Of a stretch of DNA of 64,000 nucleotides, positions 8,108-14,676 are shown one piece after another. The stretch spans positions 62,001 to 126,000 of the forward strand of contig NZ_JAPDRJ010000006.1 in NCBI RefSeq assembly GCF_040706535.1, given 5' to 3'. The stretch is from Lentisalinibacter orientalis. GTDB taxonomy: Bacteria; Pseudomonadota; Gammaproteobacteria; Steroidobacterales; Woeseiaceae. Within the stretch, counting starts at the first letter, position 1. The number at the start of each line of letters is the position of its first letter. Made by a program: the position numbers and the translations under genes. The notes under the pieces are model-generated. The model searched no databases and was not told where the DNA came from. It was given only the letters and a program-made list of their open reading frames with translations.

Positions 8108-9520
8108 ATGATTGGTCGAATCTTTGCTCTGGTCGGTTTGGCGCTTGTGGCGTCTCTCTGGGCGCCCGAGACGAATGCCGAGACCTTCGTTGCCGATCCA
8201 CAGGCGACCGACGGTCCGAATTATTACCGTAACTTGCTTTCCAGTCTGAGCCCGGGCGACACGCTATATCTCCCGTCCGGTACGTACCGTGATCGCCTGA
8301 ATCTTACGGGAATCAAGGGCGAGGAGAACGCCTGGATCACCATTTCGGGTCCGGATTCAGGCGAGCCAGCCGTCATCACCACCGATTCGACGTGCTGCAA
8401 TACCGTGCAATTGGGCGATAGCGCCTACATCAAGCTCGAGAATCTTACCATCGACTCCAATAGCGAGGCTCTCGGGGTCAGCATCGATGCCATCAACGCC
8501 AAAGGCCAGCCGACTCATGACATTCTCGTGCAGGACTGCGTGATTCAAGGAGTAGGGCTGCACCAGCAGACAGTGGGCATCTCGACGAAGAGCACCGCAT
8601 GGAGCTGGACGATAAGACGTAACCGGATCATCGGCGCGGGAACCGGGATCTATCTGGGCAATTCCGACGGGTCGGCACCGTTCGTCAACGGGGTCATCGA
8701 GAACAACCTGTTCGTCGACACGATCGGTTATAACATGCAGATCAAGCATCAGAATGCATTCAGCGCCCTGGCCGGCATGCCGGCATCGGGCGGGCGCACG
8801 ATCATCCGCGACAACGTCTTTCTGAAACGTGTTCCACAGGCGAGCGTTCCGCAGAGCAAGGTCGACGGGCCGAGGCCGAACCTGCTGGTGGGAGGATTCC
8901 CCGAGACGGGTTATGGATCCGACAATCTTTACGAAATCTACGGCAATTTCTTTTATCAGAACCCGGATGGCGAGGGGCTGATCCAGGCGTCGGGCCGTGT
9001 GTCGATCCACGACAACATTTTCGTGGGTCCCGCATGGTCGGCGGTATTCCTGGTGGATCACAACGGGCCGCTGCGATACGCGACGGTCTACAACAATACG
9101 GTCTACGCCGTGGACGAGGGAATTCGGCTGGCCAATGCTGCTCGCGAGAGGTCTGACGTCGTCGGCAACCTGCTCTTCGCTGCGACGCCGATATCCGGGC
9201 CCGTCGACAATGCCGCCGGCAACATCGATGCTGCAGTTTCTGCGGCCGGCGATTACGTACTGAATCCGTCAACCCGACTCGGAGAGATGGATTTCTATCC
9301 CGTAGCCGGCGCAGTCGAAGCGGAACCGCTCGATTTAAATGCCTTCTCGAGCGATACGGACTTCGCGCTCGACTTCAACCGCAGTCCCAAGGGGAACTAC
9401 CGCTACCGGGGTGCATACGCCGGTGATGGACCTAACCCTGGCTGGGAACTGGATGCGGCGCTCAAGCAGATGAGCGAGATTGTCAGGCCACTGCCACCAT
9501 CGAACGTAACGGCCGATTAG
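8108..9520 (+). CDS. Secreted right-handed parallel beta-helix protein
   Basis: This is a 470-residue exported protein. A Sec signal (MIGRIFALVGLALVASLW, cleavage near TNA-ET) is followed by repeats of the pectate-lyase-like beta-helix. The repeats show the recurrent Asn/Ile/Val pattern, for example DILVQDCVIQG, TIRRNRIIGAGTGIYL, GVIENNLFVDT, TIIRDNVFLK, VSIHDNIFVG and ATVYNNTVYAVDEGI. PGDTLYLPSGTYRD near the start is typical for polysaccharide-acting or surface beta-helix proteins. No catalytic set is evident, so a polysaccharide lyase, epimerase or binding role is only a guess. The ATG at 8108 follows a GGGAGAAG site. The stop abuts the stop of the convergent VanZ gene, and the gene is the first one on the chromosome side of the island. 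Confidence 0.75.
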   Translation: MIGRIFALVGLALVASLWAPETNAETFVADPQATDGPNYYRNLLSSLSPGDTLYLPSGTYRDRLNLTGIKGEENAWITISGPDSGEPAVITTDSTCCNTVQLGDSAYIKLENLTIDSNSEALGVSIDAINAKGQPTHDILVQDCVIQGVGLHQQTVGISTKSTAWSWTIRRNRIIGAGTGIYLGNSDGSAPFVNGVIENNLFVDTIGYNMQIKHQNAFSALAGMPASGGRTIIRDNVFLKRVPQASVPQSKVDGPRPNLLVGGFPETGYGSDNLYEIYGNFFYQNPDGEGLIQASGRVSIHDNIFVGPAWSAVFLVDHNGPLRYATVYNNTVYAVDEGIRLANAARERSDVVGNLLFAATPISGPVDNAAGNIDAAVSAAGDYVLNPSTRLGEMDFYPVAGAVEAEPLDLNAFSSDTDFALDFNRSPKGNYRYRGAYAGDGPNPGWELDAALKQMSEIVRPLPPSNVTAD

Positions 9521-10648
9521 TCAGTCATTCGGGCGGGCCTGCTCCAGCGCTCGCATCCCAAGCGCCGCGAGGATCATGAGAAGGGGATCGGTGATCTCCG
9601 CTGTATGGCCGACCATCCGTGTCTGTGCGACCTCGACCAGGCCGAGAACCATTACGCCTGCGAGCGCGGTGAGAAAGAACGAAAGATGCAGCTGTCGCGC
9701 CAGATAAGCGAAGCTGGCATACAGGAAGAGCTTTTCCAGCGCCGACTGAGTGTTGACGTACATGGACCCGCCGAGGAAACCCTGAAAGGGCACCCAGCCG
9801 AACTCGGCCGGAATAAAAAGGAACTGGAAAGGCGTCAGCCCTGAAATCAGGATCGACAGCGTAAGCGCTGCCAGCAGCCAGGCCTCCGGTGCGCGCTGGC
9901 GTCGCAGGAACGCAAGCCATAGCGTCGCTCCGAGCAGAAGCCCGAGGACGTTGGAGGCGCTCACGGAGTTCGCGACGATCGTGACCTCGAGTCCCAATAC
10001 TCCGATACCCGCTGCAAGCAGAAACCGGTCCAGACGGGCGGCTTCGTGAATACGGCTGAGGAGATAGCCGGCGATCGCCCATGCCGTCAGATCGCGCATC
10101 ACGTTGGCAAAGCGGAGGTCGAGGGTTATGAGCGGCTTCAGGCTGTCTTTCCAGAGCTGAAGATCGATGGACGGCACGAAGGGGAAAAGCCGGTAGGCGA
10201 GCCAGGCGCCGAAGAGTACCGTAGGGATGAGCGCTGCTTGTCGGGCTGCCGCCGATGGATGTCGCGAGATGGCGGCTGCCAGCGGTGCAAGAGCCGCTCC
10301 GGCGAATGTTCCGACGGTGTTCCAGATGACGTCCTGGAGGCTCTGGTCCCGCGAGGGCAGGTAGAATTGGGCGACCTGGAGGATCAGCGCGAAAATGATC
10401 GAGACGGTCAGCACGGCGCAAAACTGATATCGCCTTTCTCGATGCTGCGGCTGCGCCAGCATCCCGGCGAAACCCACCGGAAGGAAAAGCACGAAATTCC
10501 CGAGAATGTCGCCTCGACTGGTCATCACACAGCACGTCGCCAGAAAGGCCCGGAGGGCCTCCGCACCGGGTGCCGTCCAACGGAAGTCCAGTGGATAGAT
10601 GGAAACGAAGGCGACCACGGCCAGGACCGCCAGCCAGATCTTCCTCAT
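9521..10648 (-). CDS. VanZ-family polytopic membrane protein
   Basis: This is a 375-residue inner-membrane protein with about ten hydrophobic segments. The first half carries the VanZ signature: SRGDILGNFVLFLPVGFAGM, an LQVAQFYLPSRDQSLQDVIWN segment and the following TVGTFAGAALA helix. The second half repeats a similar topology (LVEVAQTRMVGHTAEITDPL), so it looks like a duplicated VanZ module. The family is named for a teicoplanin-resistance protein, but most members have no assigned function and are common beside exopolysaccharide or exosortase genes. It diverges from the HPr-rel-A cassette, and the regulatory elements at 10712-10808 lie between them. Confidence 0.8.
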   Translation of the reverse strand: MRKIWLAVLAVVAFVSIYPLDFRWTAPGAEALRAFLATCCVMTSRGDILGNFVLFLPVGFAGMLAQPQHRERRYQFCAVLTVSIIFALILQVAQFYLPSRDQSLQDVIWNTVGTFAGAALAPLAAAISRHPSAAARQAALIPTVLFGAWLAYRLFPFVPSIDLQLWKDSLKPLITLDLRFANVMRDLTAWAIAGYLLSRIHEAARLDRFLLAAGIGVLGLEVTIVANSVSASNVLGLLLGATLWLAFLRRQRAPEAWLLAALTLSILISGLTPFQFLFIPAEFGWVPFQGFLGGSMYVNTQSALEKLFLYASFAYLARQLHLSFFLTALAGVMVLGLVEVAQTRMVGHTAEITDPLLMILAALGMRALEQARPND

Positions 10649-10711
10649 GGCGCCAGCCAGGATCCGGGCGGCCCGGGGAGGCCGTTCGCGTTATGTAATG
10701 CGCGCATGACG

Positions 10712-10729
10712 TGTCGAAAATTTATACAG
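10712..10729 (+). promoter_or_regulatory. PEP-CTERM box upstream of the HPr-rel-A cassette
   Basis: TGTCGA-N6-ATACAG matches the box shared with three PEP-CTERM promoters in this window (consensus TGTCGR-N6-WKACAR). Its start lies exactly 81 nt before the TGGC of the sigma-54 element at 10793, the same spacing as at 18106 and 19005. It is probably a binding site for PrsR; this is inferred from the shared pattern. Confidence 0.65.
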
Positions 10730-10792
10730 TTGCATCCGCTTTACAGAATCCTTGTCCGCATAATTCCTTGATTGATAGTCAGGTTTTCCGAT

Positions 10793-10808
10793 TGGCGTGC
10801 TTCTTGCT
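10793..10808 (+). promoter_or_regulatory. Sigma-54 (-24/-12) promoter of the HPr-rel-A cassette
   Basis: TGGCGTGCTTCTTGCT matches the RpoN consensus TGGCACG-N4-TTGCW, with both the GG and the GC dinucleotides present at correct spacing. It would give a leader of about 80 nt before the ATG at 10898. Confidence 0.75.
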
Positions 10809-10897
10809 TGATTCACGGTAAATCGCTAGCATCAACGTCAGGTGTATGACTTTTCAGAGTCGATTAGCCGGCCGGGCGCGGGTCGAAGGAAACATCG

Positions 10898-11386
10898 ATG
10901 AGCAACAGTGACAGAGAGTCGGATGCGATGACGGACCGTAATCCCGTTTCGGGTCCCAAATCAATAAGCCGCCGGTCGCTTCTCAAGGGATCGGTCAAGG
11001 CCATGCCGGTGGTGCTGACGCTGCACAGCGGTGCTGCGCTTGCGAGATCGAGTAATCTGATCAGTGGCACGGTGACTCCGCATATGGATGAGCTTAAGCG
11101 GACAGCCTGCCTGGACACTACGTCGGTGGACCCGGCCGGGTCACCCGATCTCTATGACCTTGGTGAGCCGCCGCACGCTCGAGTGCACATGATCAACGAG
11201 CGGGATTACCGGTTGGATAAGAACAATGGTTCGGCCCCGATATCCGAGGGTCAGATGTGCGAGACCGGCGGGACCTATTACTACAATGAAAACGGGTGGC
11301 AAGAGGTCAATCTGCCAAAGGGCATGCTGGTGTCGGGCACAGCCCTGACTTCTTTTGCGGGCGCAGTCAATTACGTCGATCTCTGA
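10898..11386 (+). CDS. Tat-signal protein heading the HPr-rel-A cassette
   Basis: This 162-residue protein has a twin-arginine signal: SISRRSLLKG at 22-31 followed by a hydrophobic stretch (MPVVLTLHSGAALA) and a likely cleavage site before SS at about 51. The mature part is about 110 residues with two cysteines (71 and 121) and a Tyr-rich GGTYYYNENGW segment. I recognise no domain. It is the first gene after a sigma-54 promoter with a PEP-CTERM box, and 39 nt separate it from the PqqD-like gene. That makes it a candidate substrate or product of the cassette that follows; this is inference. ATG 10898 is preceded by GAAGGAAAC. ATG 10928 is an alternative that keeps the whole signal. Confidence 0.65.
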   Translation: MSNSDRESDAMTDRNPVSGPKSISRRSLLKGSVKAMPVVLTLHSGAALARSSNLISGTVTPHMDELKRTACLDTTSVDPAGSPDLYDLGEPPHARVHMINERDYRLDKNNGSAPISEGQMCETGGTYYYNENGWQEVNLPKGMLVSGTALTSFAGAVNYVDL

Positions 11387-11425
11387 TATTCGGCCAGTCT
11401 GCTATTGCCGCAATACAGGGAGACG

Positions 11426-11731
11426 ATGCGCCCCCGGTCGTCGGATGATTCTCCGTCCTGGTACGTGCCATTCCCCGACGATCTGATCTGGGCGTCATGG
11501 GGCGACAGCTATGTGGCCTACCATCGGCCGTCCGGCAAGACCCATTTTCTCAATTCCGCGAGCCACGAGCTTTTGTGCGAAGTGCTGCGCGAATCCGCCG
11601 ATATCGAGGCGATCGCTCGGGATTTCGCTCCGGTGAACGATAATGACGGGGTGGTCTCGTCGCGGGACCGTGAGCAGCTTGCAGCGCTGCTGAATCATCT
11701 GGAAGAGCTCGGGCTGGTCCGTCGCGCATGA
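11426..11731 (+). CDS. HPr-rel-A system PqqD-family protein
   Basis: This is a 101-residue PqqD-like protein. The core WASWGDSYVAYHRPSGKTHFLN followed by LLCEVLRESADIEAIARDF and a C-terminal helix LLNHLEELGLVRRA has the strand-strand-helices layout of PqqD. PqqD-like domains bind leader peptides of ribosomally made peptides and present them to modifying enzymes. ATG 11426 has GGGAG seven bases upstream and is preferred to the TTG at 11405. It overlaps the next gene by ATGA, so translation is coupled. PqqD-like proteins of this type are known to occur in cassettes with HprK-like kinases near exosortase loci. Confidence 0.8.
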   Translation: MRPRSSDDSPSWYVPFPDDLIWASWGDSYVAYHRPSGKTHFLNSASHELLCEVLRESADIEAIARDFAPVNDNDGVVSSRDREQLAALLNHLEELGLVRRA

Positions 11732-12666
11732 GCGGTCTGGGTTCGCCCGCGCCAACCGTCGGATCCCTTGCGCCGGCGGAGTTCACGCGGCGAGTCGAGC
11801 AAGGGCTGGGCTTGGCAATCGGGCCGTTCACCGCGCGTATCCGGGTCAGGCACGACGCCATCACGGACGCTCTCTATAAGCTCTACAGCGATTATCCGCT
11901 CGTTGCCGAGGGCAGCGTCTTCAGTTTTCATGCATGGCTTGACCGACGTCGTCCGTTGTTGCCATGGCGGGGACAGAGGGTCAGATTCACCGTGGATGGC
12001 CGAGTGCCCCACGAGGACATGCCGGCTTCCCACGGGCTTGCGGTGCTGGAGTGGGGCATCAACCTTGTCATCGCGCTGCGGTTCCATTCCTACCTCATGC
12101 TTCATTCGGCGGTGGTTGCCAGAGACGATCGGGCTCTGTTGTTGCCCGCGGCGCCCGGAGCCGGCAAGACGACGCTCTGCGCGGCACTCGCGCTGCGCGG
12201 ATGGCGCCTGTTCTCCGATGAATTCGGAATGCTTCGGCCAGGCACATCCGACATGATTCCGCTGCCGCGGCCGATGGCCCTCAAGAACGAGTCCATCGAT
12301 GTCATCAGGCACTTTTCCGCGGATGCAGAACTCGGTCCGGCCATAGCCGGCACCCGCAAGGGGACCGTCGCGCACCTGCAACCGCCGACGGACAGTGCTC
12401 GTCGGGCGGCGGAGACCGCCTCGGCTCGCTGGATCGTCTATCCCCGGTGGCAGGCCGGATCCGAGTGCCGGCTCGAGGAACTCGCTCCGGCGGACAGCTT
12501 CATGCTGCTTGCCACGAACGCGTTCAATTACGAAGTGCTGGGGGAGGCGGGCTTCACGACCGTGAAAGGGCTCGTGGACCGCTGCCGGAGCTACAGGCTG
12601 ATATATTCCGACCTCGACCAGGCCATAGAGGCGCTGGAGCGCATGGCGGATCAGGATGAAGCTTAG
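11728..12666 (+). CDS. HprK-related kinase A
   Basis: This 312-residue protein resembles the C-terminal kinase domain of HPr kinase. A Walker A loop AAPGAGKTTL lies at 141-150. LHSAVVARDDRALLLP precedes it, and LFSDEFGML with PLPRPMALKN comes after it; these are hallmarks of the HprK-like P-loop fold. No PTS HPr gene is visible nearby, and the substrate of these relatives is not known. It overlaps the PqqD-like gene upstream by four bases and the nucleotidyltransferase downstream by eleven, so the three form one translational unit. The family name used for such proteins is HprK-related kinase A (HPr-rel-A). Confidence 0.85.
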   Translation: MSGLGSPAPTVGSLAPAEFTRRVEQGLGLAIGPFTARIRVRHDAITDALYKLYSDYPLVAEGSVFSFHAWLDRRRPLLPWRGQRVRFTVDGRVPHEDMPASHGLAVLEWGINLVIALRFHSYLMLHSAVVARDDRALLLPAAPGAGKTTLCAALALRGWRLFSDEFGMLRPGTSDMIPLPRPMALKNESIDVIRHFSADAELGPAIAGTRKGTVAHLQPPTDSARRAAETASARWIVYPRWQAGSECRLEELAPADSFMLLATNAFNYEVLGEAGFTTVKGLVDRCRSYRLIYSDLDQAIEALERMADQDEA

Positions 12667-13783
12667 CGAGGACGACTCCCGGGCAGAGGTACGCAGGCTG
12701 CTCGGACTGGTTATTTCTGCGCCGGTGCGTTTCCCGTCTCTGTCCTCGGCCGAACAGGATCTGGCCCTGCGCGTGACGCGCAGGGCCCGTCTGCTGGGTC
12801 GCCTGGCCGCCTCACTTGAAGAGGCGGGAGGCCTCGATGAGCTACCGTTGGTGGTGGCCGATCAGCTCCATAGTGCGCAGATCATGGTCGAGGCCCGGAA
12901 GCGGCTGGCGCTCTGGGAGCTCGATCGGATTGCCTGGGCGGTGGGAGATGACGACGAGCTGCCCTTGGTAGCGATGAAGGGCTGTGCCTACCTGCTCCTG
13001 GATCTTCCCAATTCCCGGGGCCGTGTCTTCGCCGACGTGGACCTGATGACGAACGCGAACGCTCTAGAGGAGCTGGAGACCAGACTCAATGAGCGGGGAT
13101 GGCGCACCGCCCCGCTGACTCCGTACGACGACAATTATTACCGCAGATGGACGCACGAGCTCCCCCCGCTGACGCACGAGGCCCGGGAGATAGAGGTTGA
13201 CCTCCATCACAATATTCTCCCGAGGACTGCCCGCCTGAAGCCGGACGGGAGCGCACTGATGCAGCGTTCGCGTGCGGTGGCAGGTTCGATATATCGGGTG
13301 CTGGCTGACGAGGACATGGTGCTCCACGCCATGACGCACCTGATAGTCGCCGATGACCTCGCCGACAAGATCAGGGAACTCGTCGATATCGCGGATTTGC
13401 TGGAGTCTTTCTCTTCCCGGGATGCTGCATTCTGGAATCGCCTGATTCAACGGGCAGGGGAACTCGATCTGCAACGGCCGGCTTTTTATGCACTGCGCTA
13501 TGTGCATCGCCTGTTAGGGACGCGAATACCAGAGGCGGTGTTGCTCGAGTCCAGGTCATGGGCCCCGCCCGGATTCGTGCTGGCGCTCATGGATCGGCTC
13601 GTTCCTCGCGCGCTGTATCCTCAGCATCCGGATGAACACAGTCTGCTCACCGAGCTCGCGCGATTTCTGCTTTATCTCCGTTCGCACTGGATACGCATGC
13701 CGCCGTGGCTGCTCGGCTATCACCTCTGCTACAAGTTTGCGGTTACGCGCTTGGGCTTGGGCAAGGCACCGCAACCGTCCTGA
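12656..13783 (+). CDS. Nucleotidyltransferase-family protein of the HPr-rel-A cassette
   Basis: This 375-residue protein belongs to the uncharacterised nucleotidyltransferase family often found next to PqqD-like and HprK-like genes. The active-site region is LPLVAMKGCAYLLLDLPNSRG (residues about 102-122) followed by VFADVDLMTN, whose Asp-x-Asp is the expected metal-binding pair. EVDLHHNILPR supplies a further acidic residue. The remainder is helical. It starts inside the 3' end of the kinase gene. The acceptor is unknown; adenylylation or uridylylation of a protein or peptide in the same cassette is a reasonable guess. Confidence 0.75.
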   Translation: MKLSEDDSRAEVRRLLGLVISAPVRFPSLSSAEQDLALRVTRRARLLGRLAASLEEAGGLDELPLVVADQLHSAQIMVEARKRLALWELDRIAWAVGDDDELPLVAMKGCAYLLLDLPNSRGRVFADVDLMTNANALEELETRLNERGWRTAPLTPYDDNYYRRWTHELPPLTHEAREIEVDLHHNILPRTARLKPDGSALMQRSRAVAGSIYRVLADEDMVLHAMTHLIVADDLADKIRELVDIADLLESFSSRDAAFWNRLIQRAGELDLQRPAFYALRYVHRLLGTRIPEAVLLESRSWAPPGFVLALMDRLVPRALYPQHPDEHSLLTELARFLLYLRSHWIRMPPWLLGYHLCYKFAVTRLGLGKAPQPS

Positions 13784-13853
13784 CTGCCATGGCAGCGATG
13801 TAGCGCGATTGCTGGCGGTATGGTTGTCGTACGAAGAGCAAGGCAAAGGTATG

Positions 13854-14582
13854 TCAGGCTGTTCTCCGCCCGATAGCCAGTGCAGCAACTACGGGTGCAG
13901 GGAGCGCGAGCGAGACTACCTCGATCTGCCACGCACTCTCGTTGGCATGCAGGCGAATTCCTGTGCTGCAAGCGTTCGTACCGACTGTTACATGGGCAAG
14001 CGGGACCCTCAGCCCATGCCCGGTTGACTTCAGACAGGCTTCTTTTCTCACCCACGTACGCAGGAATATCTCATCTTTCTGCGCTGCCGGTGCCTTCTCT
14101 ACAGCTGGCTTTTCTGCCTCGCCGAAAAGGGACTCCACCAATGAATCCCGCTCCGGCACCGGGCGCAGGACTTCTACGTCGATACCCACGGACTGGTCCT
14201 CGGCGATGGCAACCAGGGCGTGCCCTTGACTTCGGCTCAGGCTGAAATCGATGTTTGAATTGACGAGCGTTGGTTTGGCCCTATCCGCTTGCTGGTAATG
14301 TATGTCGTCACGGTTCCAGTCGAGATAGGATGCGAGCAGGCATCTCAAGGCGTGGCGGGACGCGAGGAAACGCCGGGCATCGAGTGTGCGGGTCATTTGC
14401 TCCGACCGGAGAATCTCGTCGGCCGACAGTCCGCTCCGGTCCATGCTCTCGGCGTGGGCGTCGAGACTGATCCACCAGGCCGAGACCTCGGGGCCGAAGG
14501 CGGTCTCCAGTGAGCGCGTGTGCACGGATTCGATCGATCGCGTCATTGGTTTCACGTAGGCACGAGATTCCTGTCTCGGCAT
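13854..14582 (-). CDS. Sfp-type 4'-phosphopantetheinyl transferase
   Basis: This 242-residue enzyme would transfer the phosphopantetheine arm from CoA to a carrier-domain serine. Motifs visible are NIDFSLSRSQGHALVAI, VGIDVE at 132-137 (metal-binding Asp135 and Glu137) and WVRKEACLKSTGHGL at 177-191 (Glu181, Lys185). The size matches Sfp-type enzymes rather than AcpS. It is divergent from the NRPS-like gene 14677-17496, separated by 94 bp, and its obvious substrate is Ser544 of the carrier domain there. It is convergent with the HPr-rel-A cassette. ATG 14582 is used; the Met at residue 13 is possible. Confidence 0.88.
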   Translation of the reverse strand: MPRQESRAYVKPMTRSIESVHTRSLETAFGPEVSAWWISLDAHAESMDRSGLSADEILRSEQMTRTLDARRFLASRHALRCLLASYLDWNRDDIHYQQADRAKPTLVNSNIDFSLSRSQGHALVAIAEDQSVGIDVEVLRPVPERDSLVESLFGEAEKPAVEKAPAAQKDEIFLRTWVRKEACLKSTGHGLRVPLAHVTVGTNACSTGIRLHANESAWQIEVVSLALPAPVVAALAIGRRTA

Positions 14583-14676
14583 TGGCGTGAGGATACTGTG
14601 CCGGGGATCATAGATGCATAATCTGATCGCGGCTAGGCTTGCCGCTTAACCTCTCGAATCGGGCCGCTCGAACAGC